From: Sulfitobacter sp. F26169L
Lineage (GTDB): Bacteria; Pseudomonadota; Alphaproteobacteria; Rhodobacterales; Rhodobacteraceae
Reading direction: 5' to 3'
Assembly: GCF_026410285.1 (NCBI RefSeq)
Contig: NZ_JAPMLP010000001.1
Location: 496,001 to 560,000 of the forward strand
Length of the DNA stretch: 64,000 nt
In this document: piece by piece, positions 1 to 9,786 of the stretch
Layout: every line of letters starts with the position of its first letter
Numbering within the stretch: position 1 is the first letter of the stretch
Program-made: the position numbers and the translations under genes
Notes under the pieces: generated by a model
Told to the model about the DNA's origin: nothing
Seen by the model: only the letters and a program-made list of their open reading frames with translations
Database searches by the model: none

Positions 1-867
1 TCCGGCCTGCGCCACCGCGATACGGCCCAAGGGCGCGTTGCCGCCAAGATCGAGGCAACCCTGCTGGAGCCGCAGGCGGATGCGGGTGTGTGGAGCGCGC
101 TGGTCAAGCCGTTGAAGAAACTGAAAGCAGGCGAAGAGATTGTGTTCTCCGACGATCTGCGCGCCACATTCGAGAACATCAGCGACGGGCTGGCCTATCT
201 GCGGTTCAATTTAACGGATGAGGGTTTTGACACTGCGCTGAATGCGGCAGGCGCCATGCCGTTGCCCCCCTACATCGCGGCCAAACGCCCGGCCGATGCG
301 CAGGACAAGACCGATTATCAAACCGTCTGGGCCAAGACGGCAGGGGCAGTTGCCGCGCCCACGGCCTCGCTGCATTTCGACGCGCCTTTGCTAGAGGCGC
401 TGCGCGACATCGGGGTCGAGTTTACCTATGTCACGCTGCATGTGGGCGCGGGTACATTCCTGCCCGTAAAGGTCGATGATATTGCCGATCACAAGATGCA
501 CGCCGAATGGGGGCAGGTCAGCGCGCAGGCCGCAGCCGAAATCGTAGCCACCAAAAAAGCAGGCGGGCGGATCATTCCCGTTGGCACCACCGCTTTGCGT
601 CTGATCGAAACAGCAGGCCAGGGCGGCAGCATCGCACCGTGGGAAGGCGATACAGACATCTTTATCACCCCCGGCTTCCGCTTTAACGTCGCGGATGCGT
701 TGATGACGAATTTCCATTTGCCGCGCTCGACCCTGATGATGCTCGTTTCTGCGCTGATGGGTCAAAACACAATCCGCGCGATTTATTCCCACGCGGTGCG
801 CAACAAGTATCGATTCTTCTCTTACGGAGACGGATCACTCCTGATACCGCCGCGCAAAAGCGACTGA
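1..867 (+). CDS. queA: S-adenosylmethionine:tRNA ribosyltransferase-isomerase, 5' end cut off by window
   Basis: QueA transfers and isomerises the ribosyl part of SAM onto 7-aminomethyl-7-deazaguanine at tRNA position 34, making epoxyqueuosine in the cytoplasm. The frame is open from base 1, so the window lacks the N-terminus; 288 residues are visible of the roughly 350 usual for the family. Visible family hallmarks are [11 protein letters not shown], the segment HKMHAEW, the GTTALRLIE stretch, [24 protein letters not shown] and the ending [12 protein letters not shown]. The queuosine partner tgt lies far away at 56477-57604, so the two are not one operon here. The family call is very safe. 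Confidence 0.96.
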   Translation, partial: SGLRHRDTAQGRVAAKIEATLLEPQADAGVWSALVKPLKKLKAGEEIVFSDDLRATFENISDGLAYLRFNLTDEGFDTALNAAGAMPLPPYIAAKRPADAQDKTDYQTVWAKTAGAVAAPTASLHFDAPLLEALRDIGVEFTYVTLHVGAGTFLPVKVDDIADHKMHAEWGQVSAQAAAEIVATKKAGGRIIPVGTTALRLIETAGQGGSIAPWEGDTDIFITPGFRFNVADALMTNFHLPRSTLMMLVSALMGQNTIRAIYSHAVRNKYRFFSYGDGSLLIPPRKSD

Positions 868-940
868 ACGAGTCGCCTACAGACCCGACACCGCCGGCGC
901 GCAGCCGTTAGGGGTGATTTGATTTTACAGGAGCCGCATA

Positions 941-2212
941 ATGTTTCAGGTCCTCTCAAGCGCATGGGCGCTCTTGTTCGGCATGTTTCTTTTGATGGTC
1001 GGTAACGGCATGCAAGGCACTTTGCTGGGTATCCGTGGCCAGATCGAAGGATTCGACACCTTCATGATGTCGATTGTGATGTCGGCTTATTTCGTCGGCT
1101 TCCTTGGCGGATCGCGGCTTGCGCCCAAGATGATCCGGCGGGTGGGTCACGTTCGGGTATTTGCGGCCCTTGCTTCGGCCATCTCTGCAGTGATGATCCT
1201 GTATCCCACATTTCCCAATGTCGCTTTGTGGACCCTGGGGCGCGTGCTGATCGGGTTCTGCTTTTCGGCGGTCTATGTGACGGCGGAAAGCTGGCTGAAC
1301 AACGCCGCTGACAATACCAACCGCGGTCAGGCCCTGTCCCTCTATATGATCGTCCAGACCTTGGGCATCGTCGCTGCGCAAGCGCTGCTGCTGTCTGCCG
1401 ATCCGGGGGGGTTCATCCTGTTTGTTATTCCTTCCGTCCTGGTGAGCATCGCCATCACCCCGATCCTGCTGTCCATCAGCCCAACACCGGCCTTCGAGAC
1501 GACCAAACCGATGAGCCTGAAAGAACTGATGGGGTTCTCGCCGCTTGGTTGTGTGGGTATGTTTATTCTTGGCGGCATCTTTTCGGCACAGTTTGGCATG
1601 TCGGCGGTATACGGTGCCGAGGCAGGGCTGAGCGTTGCACAGATTTCAACCTTTGTTGCGACATTCTTTATCGGCGCTGTTGTGCTGCAATACCCCATCG
1701 GCTGGATTTCCGACCGGATGGACAGACGTTTTCTAATCATCATCGTTTCCGTCATCGGCGGGGCGGGATCGGTCATGGGGATGATGCTGGGTCATGTCTT
1801 TGGATTGCTGCTTGTCTCTGCCTTTGTCATCGGTGGCATGGCCAATCCGCTTTATTCCCTGCTGATCGCGCACACCAACGACTTTCTTGAGCATGACGAC
1901 ATGGCAGCCGCCTCGGGAGGGTTGATCTTTATCAACGGGCTGGGCGCAATTCTGGGGCCGATGATCACCGGTTGGATGATGGGCACATCACTGGGGCCGG
2001 GCGGTTTTTATCTGTTCACGGCGCTATTGTTTGGGGCGATGATCCTTTACGCCGGTTACCGCTCAACCGTGCGCCCTGCCGTGCCTGCGGACGAAACAGG
2101 CTCTTTCGTGCCAATGGGTCCGACAGCCACATCTGTGGCAATGGAAATCGCGCAGGAATACGCGATCGAAACCGAAATAGAAGAGGAAGAAGCCCAGGAA
2201 GCCGCCACTTGA
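941..2212 (+). CDS. MFS transporter, YcaD-like
   Basis: A 423-residue inner-membrane carrier with about 12 predicted hydrophobic segments. It belongs to the major facilitator superfamily and most resembles the YcaD-type branch: the early segment VMSAYFVGFLGGSRLAPK and the following RVGHVRVFA loop match the MFS loop 2-3 signature, and ESWLNN sits where YcaD-like proteins have VESAL or AESW. The C-terminus is an acidic tail (EIEEEEAQEA) outside the membrane domain. The substrate cannot be read from sequence. The ATG follows a purine-rich CAGGAG stretch, and the gene starts 73 bp after queA, so it may be co-transcribed with it. Confidence 0.88.
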   Translation: MFQVLSSAWALLFGMFLLMVGNGMQGTLLGIRGQIEGFDTFMMSIVMSAYFVGFLGGSRLAPKMIRRVGHVRVFAALASAISAVMILYPTFPNVALWTLGRVLIGFCFSAVYVTAESWLNNAADNTNRGQALSLYMIVQTLGIVAAQALLLSADPGGFILFVIPSVLVSIAITPILLSISPTPAFETTKPMSLKELMGFSPLGCVGMFILGGIFSAQFGMSAVYGAEAGLSVAQISTFVATFFIGAVVLQYPIGWISDRMDRRFLIIIVSVIGGAGSVMGMMLGHVFGLLLVSAFVIGGMANPLYSLLIAHTNDFLEHDDMAAASGGLIFINGLGAILGPMITGWMMGTSLGPGGFYLFTALLFGAMILYAGYRSTVRPAVPADETGSFVPMGPTATSVAMEIAQEYAIETEIEEEEAQEAAT

Positions 2213-2251
2213 ACCGGCGAATTCCTGCCCTCTAAAGGAAACATGTGGTCA

Positions 2252-2294
2252 TTTACGACAGATGATTGCGCTAAATGTAACCGTTTGTCGTAAA
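2252..2294. promoter_or_regulatory. Inverted repeat in the promoter region of the DUF924 gene
   Basis: Two perfect 9-base arms, TTTACGACA at 2252-2260 and TGTCGTAAA at 2286-2294, are separated by 25 bases in the AT-rich spacer upstream of the DUF924 gene. The spacing is long for a terminator and there is no T-run, so an operator is more likely. The spacer also holds GATTGCGCTAAATG, a weak match to the LacI-type operator seen upstream of gap. No regulator can be assigned. Confidence 0.4.
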
Positions 2295-2368
2295 ACGTGT
2301 GTATTAATATAGTTAAATCTGTCCTTTACTGGTGGAGCTAGGCGCTTTGTAAAGAAGAGGAGATAGCT

Positions 2369-2953
2369 ATGGTTGGTCCTGAAAAGGTACTTGAGTTCTG
2401 GTTAGACCGTGTCGGACCGAAGGGTTGGTACGCAGTCGACGACGCCGTGGACAGTGAAATCCGCGAAACGTTTATGGCCGCGTGGGAAGAACTCCGCGAT
2501 GGCGGGCTGACCGAGTGGCTGACTTCCGCGTCCGGTGCGCTGGCCTATCTGATCGTCGCTGACCAATTCTCGCGCAATATGTTCCGTGGCTCCGGCAAGG
2601 CTTTTGCGCTGGACCCGATTGCCCTTGCGACAGCCAAGCAGGCAATCTGCAAAGGATGGGATATGAAGATTGATCCGCCTGCGCGCCAGTTTTTTTACCT
2701 GCCGCTGATGCATTCCGAAAGCCTGTGCGATCAGGACCGTTGTGTGCGGCTGATGCACGAGCGGATGCCAGAGGAGGGGAGCAACAACCTGTTACATGCC
2801 CAAGCCCACCGCGAGGTAATCCGCCAGTTCGGTCGCTTCCCCTATCGCAACGAAGCGCTTGACCGCGTCGATACGCGCAGCGAGCGTGACTACGCGGCCC
2901 GTGGCGGATATTCGCACACAGTGCGTCAGCTAAAAGCCGATCTTGCTGCTTAA
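2369..2953 (+). CDS. DUF924 family protein
   Basis: A 194-residue cytoplasmic protein of the DUF924 family (TPR-like all-helical fold, function unknown). Recognisable blocks are the N-terminal VLEFWLDRVGPKGWYAVDD, the central FSRNMFRGSGKAFALD segment (family pattern DQFsRNmfRg), the YLPLMHSE motif and the C-terminal RFPYRNEALDR. Full length for the family. The ATG has a good AGAGGAG ribosome site. It lies alone between the MFS gene and a small membrane protein on the same strand. Confidence 0.9.
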   Translation: MVGPEKVLEFWLDRVGPKGWYAVDDAVDSEIRETFMAAWEELRDGGLTEWLTSASGALAYLIVADQFSRNMFRGSGKAFALDPIALATAKQAICKGWDMKIDPPARQFFYLPLMHSESLCDQDRCVRLMHERMPEEGSNNLLHAQAHREVIRQFGRFPYRNEALDRVDTRSERDYAARGGYSHTVRQLKADLAA

Positions 2954-3014
2954 GGAACGAACCGGCAGGCTGAACCGTTTTCTTGATAGATAGAACCTAT
3001 CGAGGAGACGCAAG

Positions 3015-3215
3015 ATGTCTGCATTTTTCCTTCGCTGGCTTTCGGTCGCAGCCCTGATCGTAGGCGCAATCGTCCTTACTTTTCCGAATTTCGGCCCGTG
3101 GGCCGATGGAATTTCGGGGCGCGCCCATTTTATGATCCCCATCGCCTATTTCCTGATGGTTGCAGGGGCCGTCGGCCTGTCCGTGGGCTGGTTCCTGAAA
3201 CAGCGAAAGCGATGA
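3015..3215 (+). CDS. Small two-helix membrane protein
   Basis: A 66-residue protein with two hydrophobic helices (about residues 5-24 and 40-60) joined by a short polar loop and closed by a basic tail (KQRKR), predicted to sit in the inner membrane. I do not recognise a named family. The ATG is preceded by GAGGAGACGCAAG, a strong ribosome site. It lies 62 bp after DUF924 and 79 bp before lpdA on the same strand; the palindrome between it and lpdA suggests lpdA has its own promoter. Confidence 0.7.
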   Translation: MSAFFLRWLSVAALIVGAIVLTFPNFGPWADGISGRAHFMIPIAYFLMVAGAVGLSVGWFLKQRKR

Positions 3216-3250
3216 TCGCACTCACGCTCACCATTGCCGCGAATTCGGAG

Positions 3251-3284
3251 ATAGTTTAACGATAAACTATAAATTTGTTAGCGC
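3251..3284. promoter_or_regulatory. LacI-type operator(s) upstream of lpdA
   Basis: A perfect palindrome with 8-base arms, ATAGTTTA at 3251-3258 and TAAACTAT at 3263-3270 around ACGA, contains the core TTAACGATAA. A second half-match, TGTTAGCGC, follows at 3276-3284, about two helical turns away. The same core type occurs twice upstream of gap (19575-19607) and once near 20972. The central CG with flanking TTA/TAA is typical of LacI-family operators; CceR, which controls central carbon metabolism in Rhodobacter, is a reasonable but unproven candidate. Confidence 0.5.
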
Positions 3285-3294
3285 GAGGTGACCC

Positions 3295-4689
3295 ATGGCC
3301 GAAACTTCCTATGATCTGATTGTGATTGGTGCAGGGCCGGGGGGCTATGTCGCCGCCATCCGTGGCGCGCAACTTGGCATGAATGTCTGTATCATCGAGC
3401 GTGAAAATCTGGGCGGCATTTGCCTGAACTGGGGATGTATCCCGACAAAGGCAATGTTGCGATCATCCGAAGTGTTCCACCTGATGCACCGCGCAAAGGA
3501 ATTCGGCCTCAAGGCGGATGGCATTGATTATGATCTGGACGCCGTAGTCAAACGCTCGCGCAAGGTGGCGGGGCAGCTTTCGGGCGGGATCGGGCATCTG
3601 ATGAAGAAGAACAAAATCGCCGTGATCATGGGGGAGGCGACAATACCCGCCAAGAGTAAAGTCACTGTCAAAACCGAAAAAGGCACCGAAAACCTGACCG
3701 CGGAGAACATCGTGCTGGCCACTGGAGCGCGCGCGCGCGAATTGCCGGGGCTGGAGGCGGACGGCAAGCTGGTCTGGACCTATCGCCACGCCCTGCAACC
3801 CCCACATATGCCCAAAAAGCTGCTGGTCATCGGATCAGGCGCAATCGGCATTGAATTCGCCAGCTTTTATAACACGCTGGGCGCTGATACGACCGTGGTC
3901 GAAGTGATGGACCGCGTCCTGCCTGTTGAGGACGCGGAAATCTCGGCCTTTGCGAAGAAGGCATTCGAGAAGCAGGGCATGAAGATCATGCAAAAAGCGA
4001 TGGTCAAAAAGCTTGATCGCGCCGGCGACAAGGTGACTGCACATATCGAAGTTGGCGGTAAGATCGAAAAGCAGGAATTCGACACGGTGATCAGTGCTGT
4101 GGGCATTGTCGGCAACGTCGAAAACCTCGGCCTTGAAGAGCTGGGCGTGAAGATCGACCGCACCCACGTCATCACCGATGAATACTGCCGTACCGGTGTT
4201 GAAGGGCTGTATGCGATTGGTGACATCGCGGGCGCCCCATGGCTGGCGCACAAAGCATCGCACGAGGGTGTGATGGTGGCCGAACTGATCGCAGGCAAGC
4301 ACCCGCACCCCGTCAAACCCGAAAGCATCGCAGGATGCACCTATTGCCATCCGCAGGTTGCATCGGTGGGCTATACCGAAGCCAAAGCCAAGGAGCTTGG
4401 CTACAAAATCAAAGTGGGCCGCTTTCCGTTCATCGGCAATGGTAAGGCCATCGCGCTGGGTGAAGAAAGCGGGATGATCAAAACCATCTTTGACGAAAAA
4501 ACCGGTGAACTGCTTGGCGCGCACATGATCGGGGCCGAAGTGACCGAGTTGATTCAGGGCTATATCGTGGGCCGCCAGCTTGAAACCACTGAAGAAGACC
4601 TGATGAACACCGTATTCCCGCATCCGACCCTGTCGGAAATGATGCATGAATCAGTGCTGGATGCCTACGGAAAAGTCATCCACATGTAA
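3295..4689 (+). CDS. lpdA: Dihydrolipoyl dehydrogenase (E3)
   Basis: Flavoprotein E3 subunit that reoxidises dihydrolipoamide with NAD+ in the pyruvate, 2-oxoglutarate or branched-chain 2-oxoacid dehydrogenase complexes. At 464 residues it is full length. Visible: FAD-binding GAGPGGYVAA near the N-terminus, redox disulfide GGICLNWGCIPTK (C43 and C48), NAD-binding VIGSGAIGIEF near residue 180, the second FAD contact GLYAIGDIAGAPWLAHKA, and the C-terminal FPHPTLSEMMHE with the catalytic His. GCGAGGTGACCC precedes the ATG. No E1 or E2 genes are in the window, so which complex it serves cannot be decided here. A LacI-type palindrome lies just upstream. Confidence 0.97.
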   Translation: MAETSYDLIVIGAGPGGYVAAIRGAQLGMNVCIIERENLGGICLNWGCIPTKAMLRSSEVFHLMHRAKEFGLKADGIDYDLDAVVKRSRKVAGQLSGGIGHLMKKNKIAVIMGEATIPAKSKVTVKTEKGTENLTAENIVLATGARARELPGLEADGKLVWTYRHALQPPHMPKKLLVIGSGAIGIEFASFYNTLGADTTVVEVMDRVLPVEDAEISAFAKKAFEKQGMKIMQKAMVKKLDRAGDKVTAHIEVGGKIEKQEFDTVISAVGIVGNVENLGLEELGVKIDRTHVITDEYCRTGVEGLYAIGDIAGAPWLAHKASHEGVMVAELIAGKHPHPVKPESIAGCTYCHPQVASVGYTEAKAKELGYKIKVGRFPFIGNGKAIALGEESGMIKTIFDEKTGELLGAHMIGAEVTELIQGYIVGRQLETTEEDLMNTVFPHPTLSEMMHESVLDAYGKVIHM

Positions 4690-4754
4690 GCCATGACAGC
4701 GCGCAGTTTACATGTGTGGCCCGCGTGGACAGGGCAGGCGCGCCGGCGCTTGTT

Positions 4755-5048
4755 CTGGCGAAGCTACGCAGTGGGGATATCTGGGCGACGGTCGATATCT
4801 TCCACGCCGCCACCAACCTTTCGTATCACTCGATTGCGCTAGGCGGCGCGCGCGTCCTTGTGCTTGACTAGGATGCGGATGACGCCGTCGCGCTGCTGGC
4901 CGATGGACCGCCACTGGCTTCCTCGCGGGTGCGCGGTTGGCGCGCTTTCCTGCTGGTGGTCTTTTTATATAAGGCATGGGTGCCGCCCAGCCCTTTTGCG
5001 GTCTATTTGCAACCGGTGAAATCCCACAGTCTGGCCAACAAAGATTAA
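4755..5048 (+). pseudogene. Decayed small gene with internal TAG, possibly DUF2007-like
   Basis: The 410-bp gap between lpdA and the methyltransferase has no intact gene. One frame reads as plausible protein on both sides of a TAG at 4869-4871. Before it comes a stretch ending SIALGGARVLVLD; after it DADDAVALLADGPP, a hydrophobic helix (RAFLLVVFLYKAW) and PPSPFAVYLQP, ending at TAA 5046-5048. The GG-x-V-x-V followed by DADxAxxLLA pattern resembles DUF2007-type proteins, sometimes with a C-terminal membrane helix. No good start is visible, so the 5' part is also damaged or uses another frame (ATG 4693). Assignment is tentative. Confidence 0.35.
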
Positions 5049-5099
5049 CCAGCCGCGATTGCGCTGGACCCCCCTCCGCCGCACTGACATACTCAACTT

Positions 5100-5663
5100 A
5101 TGGTAAGTCTCAATCGCGTCATCATGGGGCCTGCATCACGCAAGATGATTCAGGACCTCGAACCGCAGCGCCTGAAGGCGGCCGAGATTTCGGGCCACTA
5201 CGGCGAGCAGTTTGATTTCAAAAGCTACGAACAATTCCGCTACCCCGAATATGACATTTGCGCGGGTCCCTACATTGATCCCGAAACCGGCAAGCCGCGC
5301 AAATTCGATCTGATCCTTGCCAATCAGGTTTGGGAGCATCTGGACCGCCCCTATTTGGCCACCAAACATGTGCGCCAGATGCTCAAGAAAGGCGGCAAAT
5401 TCTGGGTTGCGGTACCGTTTTTTGTACCGTTCCACGCAGCGCCGATGGATAATTCACGCTGGTCCGCGCGCGGGCTCAAAAATTTCCTGATCGAGTGCGG
5501 TTTCGAGGAAGATCTGATCCAGTCGTTCCAATGGGGCAACCGCCACGTGGCGCAGCGCAACCTGGAGGAAAAGTGGCCGCCGGAATACGACGAAGTGACT
5601 GACGACATCGAAGATGATCCGATGATGCCGATCTGCGCATGGGCCATGGCCGAGCGTAGCTGA
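5100..5663 (+). CDS. SAM-dependent methyltransferase-like protein
   Basis: A 187-residue protein resembling class I SAM methyltransferases. DLILANQVWEHLDRPYLATK corresponds to the motif IV/post-IV region (DLI...vlEHl), followed by QMLKKGGKFWVAVPF (motif V, lKpGG) and a C-terminal GFEED.IQSFQWGN strand. The glycine-rich SAM loop is weak: LKAAEISGHYG may be its equivalent. The substrate is unknown. The start is uncertain because neither ATG 5100 nor ATG 5124 has an obvious ribosome site. It ends 13 bp before the next MFS gene, suggesting one transcript. Confidence 0.72.
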   Translation: MVSLNRVIMGPASRKMIQDLEPQRLKAAEISGHYGEQFDFKSYEQFRYPEYDICAGPYIDPETGKPRKFDLILANQVWEHLDRPYLATKHVRQMLKKGGKFWVAVPFFVPFHAAPMDNSRWSARGLKNFLIECGFEEDLIQSFQWGNRHVAQRNLEEKWPPEYDEVTDDIEDDPMMPICAWAMAERS

Positions 5664-5676
5664 TGACTGTCGAAGC

Positions 5677-6831
5677 ATGAAGGGATCTTGGCCGCTGATG
5701 CTGGCGCTTTGGGGGGCGGGCCTGGGCGCGGCGATGCAATACGCCAAAATTTCAGCGATCTATGATCTGCTGGGCGGGGTATATCCCGACGGGGGCGCGG
5801 CCTTGGGCTGGCTGGTGTCAGTTGTCGGCGGGGTGGGCATTGTGCTGGGTGTGGTATCGGCCATGCTGGTGGCGCGCATCCGCTATCGCCGCTCGCTGCT
5901 GTGGGCGCTGTGGTTGGGGGCTGCGGTATCATTGGGGCAGGCGATGCTGCCACCGCTGCCTGTCATGCTGGCCCTGCGGCTGGTTGAGGGCGTATCACAC
6001 CTCGCGATCGTTGTCGCGGCGCCCACCCTGATTGCACAGATCGCCACAGACCGGCAGCGCGGTCTGGCGCTGACCCTTTGGGGCACGTTTTTCGGCGTTG
6101 CCTTTGCCGTTATGGCATGGGGCGGACGGCCTCTGGCAATAGGGGCGGGGATACCTGCGCTTTTCGGGCTGCACGCTGTCTATATGGCGGTTTTCGCGCT
6201 CTACCTCGGCTCACGCCTGCGCCGCCTGCCGGTCGAGGATGCGCCGCCGGAATTGTCGTTGCGCACGGTATTTGCCACCCATTCCACCATCTACCGCTCG
6301 GCATATATCTCTGCGCCTGCGATTGGCTGGCTGTTTTACACGTTCTGCTTTGTGTCAATGCTGACCGTTCTGCCGCCCTATCTTGATCCGTCAATCCGCG
6401 CGTTGGTGATGGGGGCGATGCCGTTGACCAGTATTGCTGTTTCCATGACGCTCGGGGTCGCATTGCTGCGCGTTTTTCCTGCCGTGCAGGTCGCGATGCT
6501 GGGCTTTGGACTGTCGTCGGTGTGTATGCTCTGGCTGTGGCTGGTTCCGGCAGACCCGCTGGCCTGTCTGGCCGTTGCGGGGGCAATCGGGCTGATACAG
6601 GGGGCCAGCTTTGCAGCGGTGCCGCAATTGAACACCAACACAACCACGCAGACGCAAGCCAATGCGGCCATGGCGCAGATGGGCAACCTTGGCAACACAC
6701 TGGGCACGCCGGTGATGGCCATGGCGTTGGTCGGCTGGGGCTATGCCAGCCTGCCGGTTCTTGCGGGCAGCGCCTTTACCCTCGGCTTGATCCTGCACAT
6801 CTTACTGTCCGCCCTGCGCAGAAAAACCTGA
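5677..6831 (+). CDS. MFS transporter
   Basis: A 384-residue polytopic inner-membrane protein with about 12 hydrophobic helices and short loops, fitting the major facilitator superfamily. The loop 2-3 region carries VARIRYRRSLLW, and the sixth-helix boundary is followed by the charged central loop SRLRRLPVEDAPPE. The family is clear but the substrate is not. The C-terminal half contains NTNTTTQTQANAAMAQMGNLG, a polar stretch of the kind found in a helix-connecting loop. The stop TGA directly abuts the uvrA promoter region, including the SOS-like box at 6833. Confidence 0.85.
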   Translation: MKGSWPLMLALWGAGLGAAMQYAKISAIYDLLGGVYPDGGAALGWLVSVVGGVGIVLGVVSAMLVARIRYRRSLLWALWLGAAVSLGQAMLPPLPVMLALRLVEGVSHLAIVVAAPTLIAQIATDRQRGLALTLWGTFFGVAFAVMAWGGRPLAIGAGIPALFGLHAVYMAVFALYLGSRLRRLPVEDAPPELSLRTVFATHSTIYRSAYISAPAIGWLFYTFCFVSMLTVLPPYLDPSIRALVMGAMPLTSIAVSMTLGVALLRVFPAVQVAMLGFGLSSVCMLWLWLVPADPLACLAVAGAIGLIQGASFAAVPQLNTNTTTQTQANAAMAQMGNLGNTLGTPVMAMALVGWGYASLPVLAGSAFTLGLILHILLSALRRKT

Positions 6832-6832
6832 T

Positions 6833-6847
6833 GTTTACTGTTTGTTC
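6833..6847 (+). promoter_or_regulatory. Near-consensus alphaproteobacterial SOS (LexA) box upstream of uvrA
   Basis: GTTT at 6833-6836, seven bases, then GTTC at 6844-6847. The alphaproteobacterial LexA site is GTTC-N7-GTTC, so this differs at one base. It lies 65 bp upstream of the uvrA ATG, where SOS control would be expected. Assignment rests on motif and position only. Confidence 0.5.
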
Positions 6848-6912
6848 ACTTTTTCGCATTGGAGAATCCCGCCACCGCCCCTATATCCGATAGGAACCAC
6901 GGGGGTGCCGGA

Positions 6913-9786
6913 ATGGCTGAGCTGAAGAACATCGAAGTGCGCGGCGCGCGCGAACATAATCTGAAAAACATCGACGTGGATATCCCGCGCGATCAACTGG
7001 TAGTGATTACGGGGCTGTCCGGCTCTGGCAAATCGTCGCTGGCGTTTGACACGATCTATGCCGAAGGGCAGCGCCGCTATGTCGAAAGCCTCAGCGCCTA
7101 CGCGCGCCAATTCCTTGATATGATGCAGAAACCCGATGTGGATCACATCTCGGGCCTCAGCCCCGCGATTTCGATCGAGCAAAAGACGACCTCGAAAAAC
7201 CCGCGCTCGACCGTTGGCACCGTCACCGAGATTTACGATTATATGCGTCTGCTGTTTGCCCGTGTCGGTACGCCGTATTCCCCCGCAACCGGCAAGCCGA
7301 TCGAGGCGCAGCAGGTGCAGGACATGGTCGACCGGATCATGGGGATGGAGGAAGGCACACGCGCCTATCTACTGGCCCCGATCATTCGGGATCGTAAGGG
7401 CGAATACCGCAAGGAATTCCTCGAATTGCGCAAATCCGGTTTTCAGCGGGTAAAAGTGAACGGCGAATTCCACGATCTGGACGAGCCACCCACGCTGGAT
7501 AAGAAATTCCGCCACGACATTGATGTCGTGGTCGACCGCCTTGTGGTGCGTGAAGGGCTGGAAACGCGGCTCGCCGACAGCCTGCGCACAGCACTGGACC
7601 TTGCCGATGGTATCGCGATCCTTGAAACCGCGCCCAGTGATGGGGAGGCAGAGCGTTTTACCTTCTCGGAGAAATTTGCCTGCCCCGTCAGCGGCTTTAC
7701 CATCCCCGAAATCGAGCCACGCCTGTTTTCATTCAACGCCCCCTTCGGCGCATGCCCGACCTGTGATGGTCTGGGCAAAGAGCTGTTCTTTGACGAACGC
7801 CTTGTTGTGCCTGATCAGAACCTGAAAATCTATGACGGTGCGCTGGCGCCGTGGCGCAAGGGCAAAAGCCCCTATTTCAAGCAAACGATCGAGGCAATCG
7901 CTAAGCACTATGGCTTTAGCCAGTCCGCCAAATGGAAAGACCTTGACCCGAAAATCCAGCAGGTTTTTCTGTACGGATCCGGCAAGGAAGAGATTAAGTT
8001 CCGCTATGACGAGGGCGGACGGGTGTATGAGGTGAGCCGTGTTTTCGAGGGGGTGATCCCTAATATGGAACGTCGCTACCGCGAGACAGACAGCAACTGG
8101 ATTCGTGAAGAGTTTGAACGCTACCAAAACAACCGCGCCTGCGGCACCTGCGAGGGCTATCGCCTGCGCCCCGAAGCATTGGCCGTGAAAATCGGCAAGC
8201 CCGACAATTTGCTTCACGCAGGGCAGGTTGTGCAAATGTCTATCCGCGAGGCGTACGAGTGGTGCAACACTGTGCCAGAAGCGTTGACGGTCCAGAAAAA
8301 CGAGATTGCAAAAGCCATTCTGAAGGAAATCAGAGAGCGTCTAGGATTCCTGAATAATGTTGGATTAGAGTATCTTACACTTGCACGTTCAAGTGGTACA
8401 TTAAGCGGCGGCGAAAGCCAGCGCATCCGTCTTGCGTCCCAAATCGGCTCTGGCCTGACGGGTGTTTTGTATGTGCTGGATGAACCGTCCATCGGTCTGC
8501 ACCAGCGCGACAATGACCGCCTGTTGCTAACGTTAAAAAACCTGCGCGATCAGGGCAATACCGTAATCGTGGTTGAACACGACGAAGAGGCGATCCGCGA
8601 GGCGGATTATGTCTTTGATATCGGTCCGGGTGCGGGTGTGCACGGCGGGCAGGTCGTCAGCCATGGCACCCCCGACCAAGTTGCAGCAGACCCGAATTCT
8701 ATTACAGGTCAGTACCTTACCGGTGTGCGCCAGATCGAGGTTCCGGCAAAGCGCCGCAAGGGAAACAAGAAGAAGCTGCAAGTGGTCAAAGCCACGGGCA
8801 ACAACCTTCAGAACATCACCGTAGATTTTCCGCTCGCAAAATTCGTCTGTGTGACGGGCGTTTCAGGTGGCGGGAAATCAACGCTGACCATCGAAACCCT
8901 GTTCAAAACCGCATCCATGAACCTGAATGGCGCGCGCCAGACGCCCGCACCCTGCGAGACTATCAAAGGGTTGGAGCATCTGGACAAGGTCATCGACATT
9001 GACCAGCGCCCCATCGGGCGAACTCCGCGTTCGAATCCAGCGACTTACACAGGGGCGTTCACCCCGATCCGTGACTGGTTTGCCGGCCTGCCGGAAGCCA
9101 AAGCGCGCGGTTATAAACCCGGTCGGTTCAGCTTTAACGTCAAGGGCGGACGTTGCGAAGCCTGTCAGGGTGACGGTGTGATCAAGATTGAAATGCACTT
9201 CCTGCCCGATGTCTACGTGGAATGCGAAACCTGCAAAGGCGCGCGGTATAACCGCGAGACGCTGGAAATCAAATTCAAGGGCAAGAGCATTGCCGACGTG
9301 CTGGATATGACTGTTGAAGATGCGCAGACCTTCTTTACGGCAGTGCCTTCGATCCGCGAAAAAATGGATGCGCTGATGCGTGTCGGGCTTGGCTATATCA
9401 AGGTCGGTCAACAGGCGACAACCCTGTCCGGCGGTGAAGCGCAGCGCGTGAAACTTTCGAAAGAACTCAGCAAACGCTCGACCGGGCGCACCCTGTATAT
9501 TCTGGATGAACCAACTACGGGTCTGCACTTTGAAGATGTGCGCAAGCTGTTGGAAGTGCTGCATGAACTGGTGGATCAGGGCAATTCGGTGATTGTGATT
9601 GAACACAACCTCGACGTGGTGAAAACAGCGGATTACATCATTGATATCGGCCCTGAAGGTGGCGATGGCGGTGGGCAGGTAGTGGCCAAAGGTACGCCCG
9701 AGCAGGTCGCCGATGTGCCCCAAAGCTATACGGGCCAGTACCTGAAACCTATGCTGACGGCGCGCAGCGCGGTTGCTGCGCAGTAA
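6913..9786 (+). CDS. uvrA: Excinuclease ABC subunit A
   Basis: DNA damage-recognition ATPase of nucleotide excision repair; it loads UvrB at lesions. The 957 residues carry two ABC modules: Walker [10 protein letters not shown] (K40) and GVSGGGKST in the second half; signature motifs [15 protein letters not shown] and [17 protein letters not shown]; Walker [11 protein letters not shown] and [10 protein letters not shown]. The second zinc module is complete (CEAC...CETC). In the first, the usual CPxC reads CPVS, so one ligand is Ser; I recall the same spelling in other alphaproteobacteria. I chose ATG 6913 ([18 protein letters not shown]) over an ATG 54 bp upstream because family proteins begin there. 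Probably SOS-regulated. Confidence 0.97.
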   Translation: MAELKNIEVRGAREHNLKNIDVDIPRDQLVVITGLSGSGKSSLAFDTIYAEGQRRYVESLSAYARQFLDMMQKPDVDHISGLSPAISIEQKTTSKNPRSTVGTVTEIYDYMRLLFARVGTPYSPATGKPIEAQQVQDMVDRIMGMEEGTRAYLLAPIIRDRKGEYRKEFLELRKSGFQRVKVNGEFHDLDEPPTLDKKFRHDIDVVVDRLVVREGLETRLADSLRTALDLADGIAILETAPSDGEAERFTFSEKFACPVSGFTIPEIEPRLFSFNAPFGACPTCDGLGKELFFDERLVVPDQNLKIYDGALAPWRKGKSPYFKQTIEAIAKHYGFSQSAKWKDLDPKIQQVFLYGSGKEEIKFRYDEGGRVYEVSRVFEGVIPNMERRYRETDSNWIREEFERYQNNRACGTCEGYRLRPEALAVKIGKPDNLLHAGQVVQMSIREAYEWCNTVPEALTVQKNEIAKAILKEIRERLGFLNNVGLEYLTLARSSGTLSGGESQRIRLASQIGSGLTGVLYVLDEPSIGLHQRDNDRLLLTLKNLRDQGNTVIVVEHDEEAIREADYVFDIGPGAGVHGGQVVSHGTPDQVAADPNSITGQYLTGVRQIEVPAKRRKGNKKKLQVVKATGNNLQNITVDFPLAKFVCVTGVSGGGKSTLTIETLFKTASMNLNGARQTPAPCETIKGLEHLDKVIDIDQRPIGRTPRSNPATYTGAFTPIRDWFAGLPEAKARGYKPGRFSFNVKGGRCEACQGDGVIKIEMHFLPDVYVECETCKGARYNRETLEIKFKGKSIADVLDMTVEDAQTFFTAVPSIREKMDALMRVGLGYIKVGQQATTLSGGEAQRVKLSKELSKRSTGRTLYILDEPTTGLHFEDVRKLLEVLHELVDQGNSVIVIEHNLDVVKTADYIIDIGPEGGDGGGQVVAKGTPEQVADVPQSYTGQYLKPMLTARSAVAAQ

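Noticed and set aside
8878..9723. 281-codon leftward frame inside uvrA
   Set aside because: Lies fully within the second ATPase module of uvrA; His-rich composition typical of antisense frames.
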